Shown here: piece after piece, positions 1 through 12,948 of the stretch | Layout of the letters: every line of letters starts with the position of its first letter | Numbering within the stretch: position 1 is the first letter of the stretch | From: Lateolabrax maculatus | Lineage: Eukaryota; Chordata; Actinopteri; Acropomatiformes; Lateolabracidae | NCBI GenBank assembly: GCA_031216445.1 | Contig: CM062197.1 | Span: 26,376,001 to 26,440,000 of the forward strand | Direction of reading: 5' to 3' | DNA: 64,000 nt | Translations under genes and position numbers: made by a program | Notes under the pieces: model-generated | Told to the model about the DNA's origin: nothing | The model's database searches: none | Seen by the model: only the letters and a program-made list of their open reading frames with translations

Positions 1-205
1 AATGAAAAAATTAAGTTAACACTAAGCATGGCTATTAAGTTACATGAACTTTTTTTTTTTTTTTTAGTTGTACTACTTGATTTGGTACTGCACACTTAAA
101 ATAAACAAGCTTTTCTAACTCACTATTCTTAAGATTACTTTGCTTAATTTGCAACGAGTTTGCATACTTTTTTTAAGTAAGGTCAACTAATTAGATTTTA
201 CAGTG

Positions 206-1080
206 AGTATACGTACACACGTCTCCCGCAGAGCTATGTTGAAAGTCCCTCAATATTCAGTCGAGTATTGGCTAATGACCTGCAACACCTAGACGTGTCC
301 AGTACAGTACTACAATATGTAGATGATCTCTTGATATGTAGCACCTCCAAAGCTCAATGTGCACAAGACTCAGTCTCAGCCCTGATGGCTTTAGAAAAGG
401 GGGCTCACAAGGTGAGTAAAAATAAATTACAGTTTTGCCAGACACAGGTTGAATACTTAGGTAGACAACTCTGTGGCACTAAATGAGCTATAGTGCCCTC
501 ACAAATTGAGGCAGTATCGAAAGCTCCCAAACCACAAACGGTGAGACACATGTCGTCATTTCTGCCATCTCAGCTTTACTAGAAGCCATACACCATCCAA
601 AAGTGTTAGCCATCATTAAATGCGTAGCTCATCAAAAAACGAATTCCCTGATAGCTAAAGGCAACAACTTAGCAGATGAAGCCGCAAAACGCATAGCTAC
701 ACCCACCTGTATAGGACCACTGCTAGTAGCTGGAGATTGTGAACCACTGACAAACTTATATATATATGATATATATATATATATATATATATATGAGCTA
801 TATATATGTGCTGCTATGTAATAGCAGCACAACATCAGGCAAGTCCATATGCACATTCTGTATGGGCAAAAAGGGGGGCAAGTATAATCACTGAAGAAGG
901 TCCATCACATGGGCTATGGCGAAGTGCACATGGACATATTGTCCTCCCAACATCTTTGGTACAGGTTGCTACACGTGGTGCGCATGGTCAGGACCATTGC
1001 ACAAGTGGGGAGGTGTTGAGACGCCTTCAAGCAGTCTGGTGGTCACCATTTTTCCGACCTGCGTTTGTAGCTGAGACAAT
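206..1080 (+). pseudogene. pol: ERV pol remnant, unit 1: RT C-terminus, RNase H C-terminus, integrase N-terminus
   Basis: The reverse transcriptase resumes directly after the AGTA at 206-209. The catalytic YVDD box is at 316-327, with the thumb region following to an in-frame TGA at 484-486. An RNase H C-terminal stretch (CVAHQK, then GNNLADEAAKRIA) follows at about 603-700. The connection and the first half of RNase H, including its first catalytic acids, are missing. A TA microsatellite occupies 756-794. From about 965 an H-x3-H pair (AHGQDH) followed by LRRLQAVWWSPFF resembles the integrase zinc-binding domain. The fragment stops at GAGACAAT, where it is fused to the pseudogene intron. Nothing here can encode a working protein. 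Motif spacing fits a gamma/epsilon-like fish ERV; the exact genus is inference. Confidence 0.85.
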
Positions 1081-1200
1081 TTTGCAAGGAAGGTTTTTTT
1101 CTGTTGCTCTGGTATTTCAAGTCTGATACTGCATGTTAGTGTTTTTGTTTTTTGTTTCTATTTTGCCGGGCTTGATGCTAAAATGATCTTTTCTTTTCAG

Positions 1201-1958
1201 ATTTTTCAAGAAGACAAAAAACTTCCTATGCAGTGGTTGTGTAAGTACTGCACATTTTGTGCTGAAAAGAGGTGCTTCTTACTTAAGCATTACCGCTTAA
1301 AACACGGGTGCCACACTCGAATATCACCACTACCGTGCCTTTATAAGGGTGCCTGTGCACATTTAAATCTTTCAATGCACTCAAAGTCCACTTATCAACA
1401 TGGCACACTCAAAAGGACCTGGGGAACGTGGGTGAAACTGCTTTCCATTGTCAGCTGTGTGACTTTGTGGAGCCTTGCACTGGAGCTGACTTTTTTACCC
1501 ATTTACGAAGACATTTGAAGCTGAAGCAAAAGGTTTCCTGTCCATATCAAGGCTGTAGCTTTCAGAGCAATGTTTATTCAACCTTTAATGCACATAAAAG
1601 CAAAGAACATCAAGACCACAATAAGATGGCATTCAAACCTGAAATTGTGTCACATAATGTACTTGAGGTACCTCCACCTAATATAAATATTCAACCTGAG
1701 GATAGTGCCCCTGAAACTGATCAGGTTGAGTTTGAGGTTACTGAGCTCAATGAAGATGTGGGAGACTTGGAGAGTCAGTTGGAACATAATGTAGCTGCTG
1801 TTTTTCTGAAAATGTCATCGATTCTTAACATCTCTGTAAATGCCCTGCAAGAAGTTATAGAGCAGATCAACCAAATTTATGTGCTTTCACAGCCATTGTT
1901 ACATACCTCGGTTGGAAAAATACTAAATCAACATTGTGGAGATGTTGAGGACTCTTAA
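1201..1958 (+). pseudogene. Four-C2H2-finger ORF1 remnant, unit 1 (finger-2 frameshift)
   Basis: The exon begins after TTTCTTTTCAG, with the first exon-internal ATG at 1228. The fingers are the same as in unit 8, but one A is missing in the AAGG(A)GTGCC stretch near 1346-1348, between the two cysteines of finger 2, so the reading breaks into 1183-1518 and 1428-1958. The terminal TAA is at 1956-1958. This copy alone has NISVNA instead of NISENA near 1834. Confidence 0.85.
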
Positions 1959-4725
1959 GTGAGTGAGATAGCTAAAGTATTTACTGAGAATAATGTATTC
2001 CTGAAATTCACTTCTACTAGGGGGTCATTGTCAACCACTAGCAAGCGAACATCATACATTTGAAAAGAATTCTCAGTGGTGACGCCTATTGAGTTTGTCC
2101 TAAAAAATGACAGGCAGACAGTTGTGTATATCCCCATACTAAAAATGCTGCAGACATTACTAAACAATGGAGAAATTTTAGATAAGGCCATGTCATCTGA
2201 GACAAATTTGTCACAAGGATACAGATCTCACAGGGATGGTTACCGGTTTAAAGACAATTCTCTCTTGACAGAGGAAGAATTCAGGATTGCTCTTTTCTTG
2301 TACATAGATGATTTTGAGGTGGCTAAGCCCTTGGGAACCTCCAGAAAGAAACACAAGCTGCCATCTACTGGGTACTTGGAAATCTACACCCTAAATATCG
2401 CTCCTCTCTTCATTCCATTCAGCTTGCTCTACTCATCATCGCTGAAGATGATATCAGGAAGTTGACTTTAAATGAGAGACCACAGTCTATTGAAGAATTA
2501 AAAGTGCAACTGGTAGATAAACTGTCACTGCAGTATGACTTTAAACTGCAGTATGAAGATCAAGACTTCCATAATGCCCTCTGCAATTTGACTGAAATAA
2601 CTGATTTACCTGAAAGAGCTACGCTCAAAATCATCCCTCTTGTGACTCTCCATTTAACCGCATTGTCATCACCCACCACAACATCAGACACTGAGTGCAG
2701 CACAGCAGACACTGAGATCCTGTCGACAGGAAGAGCATCACCATCGCTAAGACAACAGTGGCCAGATTTCTTTGACATACCCAATTTCTCAGTTGATGTT
2801 GACTATAGACTCAGACAGGCAGATCTTGCCTTTATGAAGGATGGAACACGTATGACTCTACCACGAGATATGAAGCATGACATACTAGAAAAGCTTGCTG
2901 AGACGATGTACAGTTTCAAGGCTTACCCTAAAGATGATGACTTCAGCAGTGTTGCAAAAGCACTAATTAGCAAACACCCCTGCCTCACTGAGCCTGGACC
3001 ACACAGATGGTATGGCTGGAAAAACAGCCTTAAATTATCGCACAAAGCTTCAAAAAGCTGGATGTGAGGATGTAGCAATCAATGGAGGCAAAAGAAGTAA
3101 AGGCAACCCAGAAGGAGAATCCTCAAGCAAGAATATCAAACGGCCAAAAAGAGGTGAAGCAAACTACCTACCTAACTTACCTGAAGGACATGATGAAACA
3201 AGCCTTGAAAATGCCAGAAAGGTTCTCGTGGAAGAAATGAAGAAGAAACAACCCAATGGCACTCTCATCTCACAAATGATGGACCAATCATTCCCACTAC
3301 GCAGACAAGAAATTGTAGAAAAGGAACCTGCTGTACAGAACATTGTTGAACGATGGCCAGCACTCTTCACAGACAGGTAAACTATTTTTGTTCTCAACCA
3401 ATAAAATAATGCCTATCAAAAAGAAATTCAAGGTGTGTGGCTAGAAATCCAAACACACTTGTTGGAATGTTAACACTTCTGCCATCTCTCCATCCCTACC
3501 CACCCCTCTCTCTACTTTTCAGGTGTTTGCTGAGTTCAACAGAATCGCAAGTAAGAATCTTGAGGGAGACTTCTTTGAGGCTCTGGACCAGTATACCCCA
3601 CGTTTCATTGAACTTTTCAAAACAAGAAGGGGAACTGTTGGCCAGAAGCTCAGTGAGCTGATGCAGCACATGAGCTGGATGGTAAGTAGGTTAATTTTGC
3701 TTTTGATCTGTGTGATAGTTCATCAATCAAGTTCTAAATGAGATGATCCAGCCCAACCTATTCTATTTCCTGTCTGACTTGTGCTTGTGCCTTGCAAATT
3801 ACTCTGTTAACTGGTCTTTTCTCTCTCTGTGTATCATTAGACACCAGACGTGACAGTACTTCGCTCTGTTGTCCTCAAAGGCATTCCTATTTTACTTGGT
3901 GACGACTCCAGTGAATTCTTCAAGACATGCTCTGTAAGTACTTGCACATAAGAAAAAGTTTGGTCTGCATTAAAATAGAACTATATCTGTGCTGACATAG
4001 AAGATGTAATTTTATCTGCACAATATACAATATACATTTTGTACAGTGATTGATGTATTTTGTATGGCAATTCCTCCACAGCTAATCTGAGAGGTATTTA
4101 AACAGCCAGTAAATAAAAATGAAATTTGCCACATAAACGTTGTACACATTAATTAATTGTAAATCTAAGGAGCAGGAGTCCAGGCTGAAAAGTCAGTGTC
4201 ACTGTTTAAGAATATATGGACCTTGTGGACCATAGCTTTAGTTTAATCATACCACATTTATTTTGTTGGTTATATTGTAACAATCCAGTGTGAACACATA
4301 TTTAAAACCATATTCCCTAGCAAATGCTTTCAACATTAAAAATGAATGTTTAGAAGAGCATAAATTGCCATGCTGAAGAATGTGTGTGTGTGTCTTTGTA
4401 GGGTACAGCGAGAGACGAGGCCCTAGAATGCACTGTCGGTGTGCTGACAGTTGTCAGTGAAGATAATCCTCATGAGGGTCCAAGTTCAGTAGACCTCCAG
4501 CCCATCTCCACTGCCATCATTCTGGAGGGAGGTATCATCATGGATCATATAAAAAAACTTGCCTCAGGCAGTTTGTCTGTTATTTGGGCTTACATATGCT
4601 TTGCATTTGGATTACCCAAAATGCATGGCAAATACACTCAACTTCATTCAGACTGTGATGCTTGGACTGGGAAAGAAAACCTCCCACCAAAACTGTTAAC
4701 TTTGAAGAACAGTCTACTGGGTTAG
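1959..4725 (+). pseudogene. ORF1 tail fused to PB1/SAMD3-like ORF2, unit 1
   Basis: The open stretches are 2076-2465 (end of ORF1 similarity), 2462-3067 (PB1-like domain and linker) and 3012-3380 (SAMD3-like middle). Further exons lie at 3523-3681, 3841-3933 and 4402-4725, bounded by GT-AG introns. The stops and frameshifts are those described for unit 8. The last exon ends in the TAG at 4723-4725 and carries the GKEN allele (AAAGAAAAC). Confidence 0.85.
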
Positions 4726-6075
4726 ACCAGTAAAGAGCCATCAGCTGTCAGATAGCACTTTGTAAATTATGCAGCAGTTAATGTTCTCCTGTTATCAGAG
4801 AAAGTTTTATGCTTTCATGCAACTGAGCTGGCTTGTTTATGATCTCAAAAAAAAAAAAAATTCTATTAAAGTGTACCATGTTATGCTAGTATGCTAATGG
4901 TGGAAATAGCGCCACCTTGTGTTGCAAAGAGTTGTTAGATAATGTTGTCAGAAAGGAACCTAGCAAGGTTGACCTGTTTACATTTGTGTTTTGGGAAAAC
5001 TTTTAATTATAGTAGTTATAATGTAGTACAAATACAAAACCCAAGGAGTGATGTTTTTCTGTGTTGGTTTAAACCTTGGACTGATGCTCGCTTTGGGACA
5101 CAAAAGCATTTGTTGTACTTTCAGTTTTGATCAGAAATGCAATGATTTTGCATGCACTGAAGTCCTGTAATTATCAGGTGTTTACCTGTTTAATATTGTG
5201 AGACTGTTACATGCATAGAATTAGCTCACAAAAATGTGGTTTTATTTTTGCCATGTCCATGTCATGTTCTACAGTCAAATCAAACCACAAGTTTGTTGTT
5301 TAGCTGCTGTTTTGTACTTGAATGTACAAGAAAGTGATACTTGGGAACAGAACACTTGAGGCTGAATAATAGATTTAATGCATATTGTTATTACAATAGC
5401 CTAACAGACATAGATCACACTATGAGCAATTTTACAACTAGCTTTAAAATACATTAAATATGACAAGAGGATAGAGAACAGTAATTTTATTGTTTATTGT
5501 AAGGTTATTACATGAGTGATAAAACACACATTTTATATTGGAGAATTGGAATCAAAAGTAACAATATCGAACATTTATTGTTCAGTCTAGATCTGTCAGT
5601 GATGCAATTATTTTTTTAATAAATGTTGTAATGCAGCTGAACAAACCCAGTGAGTGTTCTTTTAAAGTATATGTTTGTGGTGTTTTTCCCTTTATTAGGT
5701 AATAACAGCTAAAATAGATAAGAAATGGGAGAAGGACAAGGACCCATTCAAGGAAATTGGTTTGTTTAATTTAACTGAACTGAAATGAACTGAAAAAAAA
5801 TGAGTGAGTAGTAAGTAGTAGGTATCATAATTCTAAGTGGGGTTAAATTTGTATCAAGCAGTCCACACAAAATGAAAAAATTAAGTTAACACTAAGCATG
5901 GCTATTAAGTTACATGAACTTTTTTTTTTTTTTTTAGTTGTACTACTTGATTTGGTACTGCACACTTAAAATAAACAAGCTTTTCTAACTCACTATTCTT
6001 AAGATTACTTTGCTTAATTTGCAACGAGTTTGCATACTTTTTTTAAGTAAGGTCAACTAATTAGATTTTACAGTG

Positions 6076-6636
6076 AGTATACGTACACACGTCTCCCGCA
6101 GAGCTATGTTGAAAGTCCCTCAATATTCAGTCGAGTATTGGCTAATGACCTGCAACACCTAGACGTGTCCAGTACAGTACTACAATATGTAGATGATCTC
6201 TTGATATGTAGCACCTCCAAAGCTCAATGTGCACAAGACTCAGTCTCAGCCCTGATGGCTTTAGAAAAGGGGGCTCACAAGGTGAGTAAAAATAAATTAC
6301 AGTTTTGCCAGACACAGGTTGAATACTTAGGTAGACAACTCTGTGGCACTAAATGAGCTATAGTGCCCTCACAAATTGAGGCAGTATCGAAAGCTCCCAA
6401 ACCACAAACGGTGAGACACATGTCGTCATTTCTGCCATCTCAGCTTTACTAGAAGCCATACACCATCCAAAAGTGTTAGCCATCATTAAATGCGTAGCTC
6501 ATCAAAAAACGAATTCCCTGATAGCTAAAGGCAACAACTTAGCAGATGAAGCCGCAAAACGCATAGCTACACCCACCTGTATAGGACCACTGCTAGTAGC
6601 TGGAGATTGTGAACCACTGACAAACTTATATATATA

Positions 6637-6671
<35 letters not shown>

Positions 6672-6954
6672 CTATATATATGTGCTGCTATGTAATAGCA
6701 GCACAACATCAGGCAAGTCCATATGCACATTCTGTATGGGCAAAAAGGGGGGCAAGTATAATCACTGAAGAAGGTCCATCACATGGGCTATGGCGAAGTG
6801 CACATGGACATATTGTCCTCCCAACATCTTTGGTACAGGTTGCTACACGTGGTGCGCATGGTCAGGACCATTGCACAAGTGGGGAGGTGTTGAGACGCCT
6901 TCAAGCAGTCTGGTGGTCACCATTTTTCCGACCTGCGTTTGTAGCTGAGACAAT
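6076..6954 (+). pseudogene. pol: ERV pol remnant, unit 2
   Basis: The YVDD box is at 6186-6197, the in-frame TGA at 6354-6356, the RNase H C-terminus at about 6473-6570 and the TA tract at 6626-6668 (4 bp longer than in unit 1). The integrase N-terminal remnant runs to the deletion junction at 6954. Same breaks as unit 1. Confidence 0.85.
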
Positions 6955-7074
6955 TTTGCAAGGAAGGTTTTTTTCTGTTGCTCTGGTATTTCAAGTCTGA
7001 TACTGCATGTTAGTGTTTTTGTTTTTTGTTTCTATTTTGCCGGGCTTGATGCTAAAATGATCTTTTCTTTTCAG

Positions 7075-7832
7075 ATTTTTCAAGAAGACAAAAAACTTCC
7101 TATGCAGTGGTTGTGTAAGTACTGCACATTTTGTGCTGAAAAGAGGTGCTTCTTACTTAAGCATTACCGCTTAAAACACGGGTGCCACACTCGAATATCA
7201 CCACTACCGTGCCTTTATAAGGGTGCCTGTGCACATTTAAATCTTTCAATGCACTCAAAGTCCACTTATCAACATGGCACACTCAAAAGGACCTGGGGAA
7301 CGTGGGTGAAACTGCTTTCCATTGTCAGCTGTGTGACTTTGTGGAGCCTTGCACTGGAGCTGACTTTTTTACCCATTTACGAAGACATTTGAAGCTGAAG
7401 CAAAAGGTTTCCTGTCCATATCAAGGCTGTAGCTTTCAGAGCAATGTTTATTCAACCTTTAATGCACATAAAAGCAAAGAACATCAAGACCACAATAAGA
7501 TGGCATTCAAACCTGAAATTGTGTCACATAATGTACTTGAGGTACCTCCACCTAATATAAATATTCAACCTGAGGATAGTGCCCCTGAAACTGATCAGGT
7601 TGAGTTTGAGGTTACTGAGCTCAATGAAGATGTGGGAGACTTGGAGAGTCAGTTGGAACATAATGTAGCTGCTGTTTTTCTGAAAATGTCATCGATTCTT
7701 AACATCTCTGAAAATGCCCTGCAAGAAGTTATAGAGCAGATCAACCAAATTTATGTGCTTTCACAGCCATTGTTACATACCTCGGTTGGAAAAATACTAA
7801 ATCAACATTGTGGAGATGTTGAGGACTCTTAA
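7075..7832 (+). pseudogene. Four-C2H2-finger ORF1 remnant, unit 2 (finger-2 frameshift)
   Basis: The exon-internal ATG is at 7102. The 1-bp deletion near 7221 splits the frame into 7057-7392 and 7302-7832. The QWL allele is present and the TAA is at 7830-7832. Confidence 0.85.
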
Positions 7833-10599
7833 GTGAGTGAGATAGCTAAAGTATTTACTGAGAATAATGTATTCCTGAAATTCACTTCTACTAGGGGGTC
7901 ATTGTCAACCACTAGCAAGCGAACATCATACATTTGAAAAGAATTCTCAGTGGTGACGCCTATTGAGTTTGTCCTAAAAAATGACAGGCAGACAGTTGTG
8001 TATATCCCCATACTAAAAATGCTGCAGACATTACTAAACAATGGAGAAATTTTAGATAAGGCCATGTCATCTGAGACAAATTTGTCACAAGGATACAGAT
8101 CTCACAGGGATGGTTACCGGTTTAAAGACAATTCTCTCTTGACAGAGGAAGAATTCAGGATTACTCTTTTCTTGTACATAGATGATTTTGAGGTGGCTAA
8201 GCCCTTGGGAACCTCCAGAAAGAAACACAAGCTGCCATCTACTGGGTACTTGGAAATCTACACCCTAAATATCGCTCCTCTCTTCATTCCATTCAGCTTG
8301 CTCTACTCATCATCGCTGAAGATGATATCAGGAAGTTGACTTTAAATGAGAGACCACAGTCTATTGAAGAATTAAAAGTGCAACTGGTAGATAAACTGTC
8401 ACTGCAGTATGACTTTAAACTGCAGTATGAAGATCAAGACTTCCATAATGCCCTCTGCAATTTGACTGAAATAACTGATTTACCTGAAAGAGCTACGCTC
8501 AAAATCATCCCTCTTGTGACTCTCCATTTAACCGCATTGTCATCACCCACCACAACATCAGACACTGAGTGCAGCACAGCAGACACTGAGATCCTGTCGA
8601 CAGGAAGAGCATCACCATCGCTAAGACAACAGTGGCCAGATTTCTTTGACATACCCAATTTCTCAGTTGATGTTGACTATAGACTCAGACAGGCAGATCT
8701 TGCCTTTATGAAGGATGGAACACGTATGACTCTACCACGAGATATGAAGCATGACATACTAGAAAAGCTTGCTGAGACGATGTACAGTTTCAAGGCTTAC
8801 CCTAAAGATGATGACTTCAGCAGTGTTGCAAAAGCACTAATTAGCAAACACCCCTGCCTCACTGAGCCTGGACCACACAGATGGTATGGCTGGAAAAACA
8901 GCCTTAAATTATCGCACAAAGCTTCAAAAAGCTGGATGTGAGGATGTAGCAATCAATGGAGGCAAAAGAAGTAAAGGCAACCCAGAAGGAGAATCCTCAA
9001 GCAAGAATATCAAACGGCCAAAAAGAGGTGAAGCAAACTACCTACCTAACTTACCTGAAGGACATGATGAAACAAGCCTTGAAAATGCCAGAAAGGTTCT
9101 CGTGGAAGAAATGAAGAAGAAACAACCCAATGGCACTCTCATCTCACAAATGATGGACCAATCATTCCCACTACGCAGACAAGAAATTGTAGAAAAGGAA
9201 CCTGCTGTACAGAACATTGTTGAACGATGGCCAGCACTCTTCACAGACAGGTAAACTATTTTTGTTCTCAACCAATAAAATAATGCCTATCAAAAAGAAA
9301 TTCAAGGTGTGTGGCTAGAAATCCAAACACACTTGTTGGAATGTTAACACTTCTGCCATCTCTCCATCCCTACCCACCCCTCTCTCTACTTTTCAGGTGT
9401 TTGCTGAGTTCAACAGAATCGCAAGTAAGAATCTTGAGGGAGACTTCTTTGAGGCTCTGGACCAGTATACCCCACGTTTCATTGAACTTTTCAAAACAAG
9501 AAGGGGAACTGTTGGCCAGAAGCTCAGTGAGCTGATGCAGCACATGAGCTGGATGGTAAGTAGGTTAATTTTGCTTTTGATCTGTGTGATAGTTCATCAA
9601 TCAAGTTCTAAATGAGATGATCCAGCCCAACCTATTCTATTTCCTGTCTGACTTGTGCTTGTGCCTTGCAAATTACTCTGTTAACTGGTCTTTTCTCTCT
9701 CTGTGTATCATTAGACACCAGACGTGACAGTACTTCGCTCTGTTGTCCTCAAAGGCATTCCTATTTTACTTGGTGACGACTCCAGTGAATTCTTCAAGAC
9801 ATGCTCTGTAAGTACTTGCACATAAGAAAAAGTTTGGTCTGCATTAAAATAGAACTATATCTGTGCTGACATAGAAGATGTAATTTTATCTGCACAATAT
9901 ACAATATACATTTTGTACAGTGATTGATGTATTTTGTATGGCAATTCCTCCACAGCTAATCTGAGAGGTATTTAAACAGCCAGTAAATAAAAATGAAATT
10001 TGCCACATAAACGTTGTACACATTAATTAATTGTAAATCTAAGGAGCAGGAGTCCAGGCTGAAAAGTCAGTGTCACTGTTTAAGAATATATGGACCTTGT
10101 GGACCATAGCTTTAGTTTAATCATACCACATTTATTTTGTTGGTTATATTGTAACAATCCAGTGTGAACACATATTTAAAACCATATTCCCTAGCAAATG
10201 CTTTCAACATTAAAAATGAATGTTTAGAAGAGCATAAATTGCCATGCTGAAGAATGTGTGTGTGTGTCTTTGTAGGGTACAGCGAGAGACGAGGCCCTAG
10301 AATGCACTGTCGGTGTGCTGACAGTTGTCAGTGAAGATAATCCTCATGAGGGTCCAAGTTCAGTAGACCTCCAGCCCATCTCCACTGCCATCATTCTGGA
10401 GGGAGGTATCATCATGGATCATATAAAAAAACTTGCCTCAGGCAGTTTGTCTGTTATTTGGGCTTACATATGCTTTGCATTTGGATTACCCAAAATGCAT
10501 GGCAAATACACTCAACTTCATTCAGACTGTGATGCTTGGACTGGGAAAGAAAACCTCCCACCAAAACTGTTAACTTTGAAGAACAGTCTACTGGGTTAG
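7833..10599 (+). pseudogene. ORF1 tail fused to PB1/SAMD3-like ORF2, unit 2
   Basis: The open stretches are 7950-8339 (with the EEFRIT allele), 8336-8941 and 8886-9254. Downstream exons are 9397-9555, 9715-9807 and 10276-10599, with the GKEN allele. Disabling changes match unit 8. Confidence 0.85.
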
Positions 10600-11949
10600 A
10601 CCAGTAAAGAGCCATCAGCTGTCAGATAGCACTTTGTAAATTATGCAGCAGTTAATGTTCTCCTGTTATCAGAGAAAGTTTTATGCTTTCATGCAACTGA
10701 GCTGGCTTGTTTATGATCTCAAAAAAAAAAAAAATTCTATTAAAGTGTACCATGTTATGCTAGTATGCTAATGGTGGAAATAGCGCCACCTTGTGTTGCA
10801 AAGAGTTGTTAGATAATGTTGTCAGAAAGGAACCTAGCAAGGTTGACCTGTTTACATTTGTGTTTTGGGAAAACTTTTAATTATAGTAGTTATAATGTAG
10901 TACAAATACAAAACCCAAGGAGTGATGTTTTTCTGTGTTGGTTTAAACCTTGGACTGATGCTCGCTTTGGGACACAAAAGCATTTGTTGTACTTTCAGTT
11001 TTGATCAGAAATGCAATGATTTTGCATGCACTGAAGTCCTGTAATTATCAGGTGTTTACCTGTTTAATATTGTGAGACTGTTACATGCATAGAATTAGCT
11101 CACAAAAATGTGGTTTTATTTTTGCCATGTCCATGTCATGTTCTACAGTCAAATCAAACCACAAGTTTGTTGTTTAGCTGCTGTTTTGTACTTGAATGTA
11201 CAAGAAAGTGATACTTGGGAACAGAACACTTGAGGCTGAATAATAGATTTAATGCATATTGTTATTACAATAGCCTAACAGACATAGATCACACTATGAG
11301 CAATTTTACAACTAGCTTTAAAATACATTAAATATGACAAGAGGATAGAGAACAGTAATTTTATTGTTTATTGTAAGGTTATTACATGAGTGATAAAACA
11401 CACATTTTATATTGGAGAATTGGAATCAAAAGTAACAATATCGAACATTTATTGTTCAGTCTAGATCTGTCAGTGATGCAATTATTTTTTTAATAAATGT
11501 TGTAATGCAGCTGAACAAACCCAGTGAGTGTTCTTTTAAAGTATATGTTTGTGGTGTTTTTCCCTTTATTAGGTAATAACAGCTAAAATAGATAAGAAAT
11601 GGGAGAAGGACAAGGACCCATTCAAGGAAATTGGTTTGTTTAATTTAACTGAACTGAAATGAACTGAAAAAAAATGAGTGAGTAGTAAGTAGTAGGTATC
11701 ATAATTCTAAGTGGGGTTAAATTTGTATCAAGCAGTCCACACAAAATGAAAAAATTAAGTTAACACTAAGCATGGCTATTAAGTTACATGAACTTTTTTT
11801 TTTTTTTTTAGTTGTACTACTTGATTTGGTACTGCACACTTAAAATAAACAAGCTTTTCTAACTCACTATTCTTAAGATTACTTTGCTTAATTTGCAACG
11901 AGTTTGCATACTTTTTTTAAGTAAGGTCAACTAATTAGATTTTACAGTG

Positions 11950-12510
11950 AGTATACGTACACACGTCTCCCGCAGAGCTATGTTGAAAGTCCCTCAATAT
12001 TCAGTCGAGTATTGGCTAATGACCTGCAACACCTAGACGTGTCCAGTACAGTACTACAATATGTAGATGATCTCTTGATATGTAGCACCTCCAAAGCTCA
12101 ATGTGCACAAGACTCAGTCTCAGCCCTGATGGCTTTAGAAAAGGGGGCTCACAAGGTGAGTAAAAATAAATTACAGTTTTGCCAGACACAGGTTGAATAC
12201 TTAGGTAGACAACTCTGTGGCACTAAATGAGCTATAGTGCCCTCACAAATTGAGGCAGTATCGAAAGCTCCCAAACCACAAACGGTGAGACACATGTCGT
12301 CATTTCTGCCATCTCAGCTTTACTAGAAGCCATACACCATCCAAAAGTGTTAGCCATCATTAAATGCGTAGCTCATCAAAAAACGAATTCCCTGATAGCT
12401 AAAGGCAACAACTTAGCAGATGAAGCCGCAAAACGCATAGCTACACCCACCTGTATAGGACCACTGCTAGTAGCTGGAGATTGTGAACCACTGACAAACT
12501 TATATATATA

Positions 12511-12545
<35 letters not shown>

Positions 12546-12828
12546 CTATATATATGTGCTGCTATGTAATAGCAGCACAACATCAGGCAAGTCCATATGC
12601 ACATTCTGTATGGGCAAAAAGGGGGGCAAGTATAATCACTGAAGAAGGTCCATCACATGGGCTATGGCGAAGTGCACATGGACATATTGTCCTCCCAACA
12701 TCTTTGGTACAGGTTGCTACACGTGGTGCGCATGGTCAGGACCATTGCACAAGTGGGGAGGTGTTGAGACGCCTTCAAGCAGTCTGGTGGTCACCATTTT
12801 TCCGACCTGCGTTTGTAGCTGAGACAAT
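11950..12828 (+). pseudogene. pol: ERV pol remnant, unit 3
   Basis: YVDD at 12060-12071, TGA at 12228-12230, RNase H C-terminus from 12347, TA tract 12500-12542 (same length as unit 2), junction at 12828. Confidence 0.85.
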
Positions 12829-12948
12829 TTTGCAAGGAAGGTTTTTTTCTGTTGCTCTGGTATTTCAAGTCTGATACTGCATGTTAGTGTTTTTGTTTTT
12901 TGTTTCTATTTTGCCGGGCTTGATGCTAAAATGATCTTTTCTTTTCAG

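Larger units (their letters stand above)
1..5870 (+). repeat. Array unit 1 (short)
   Basis: The unit is counted from an arbitrary landmark, the start of AATGAAAAAATTAAG. It contains the element right end (1-205), ERV pol remnant (206-1080), pseudogene exons (about 1201-4725) and 3' region (4726-5870, continuing to 6075). Distinguishing sites are a private V in place of E in the zinc-finger ORF near 1834, the finger-2 frameshift, and integrase Gly (ACGTGG) at about 975-980. Confidence 0.95.
5871..11744 (+). repeat. Array unit 2 (short)
   Basis: The layout is identical to unit 1: ERV piece 6076-6954, pseudogene 7075-10599, 3' region with element right end 10600-11949. It shares with unit 3 an Ala-to-Thr change (ATTACTCTT near 8161), marking units 2 and 3 as a recent pair. 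It also carries the finger-2 deletion and integrase Gly allele of unit 1. Confidence 0.95.

Noticed and set aside
268..486. A 72-codon gene starting at the RT fragment
   Set aside because: The apparent start is TTG inside a continuous RT frame that extends upstream to 206; it is a piece of ERV pol, not a gene start.
632..856. Open frames rich in Tyr-Ile repeats on both strands (also in other units)
   Set aside because: They are translations of the TA microsatellite inside the ERV remnant and have no independent coding signal.
1955..2191. Minus-strand frames opposite ORF1 and ORF2 (also 2560-2784, 3164-3397 and equivalents)
   Set aside because: They are shadows of the decayed + strand reading; no homology or start context on the minus strand.
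4942..5130. 62-codon frame in the 3' region of each unit
   Set aside because: No domain, no splice or start context, and its low-complexity AT-rich setting fits a chance frame; it is repeated only because the unit is repeated.
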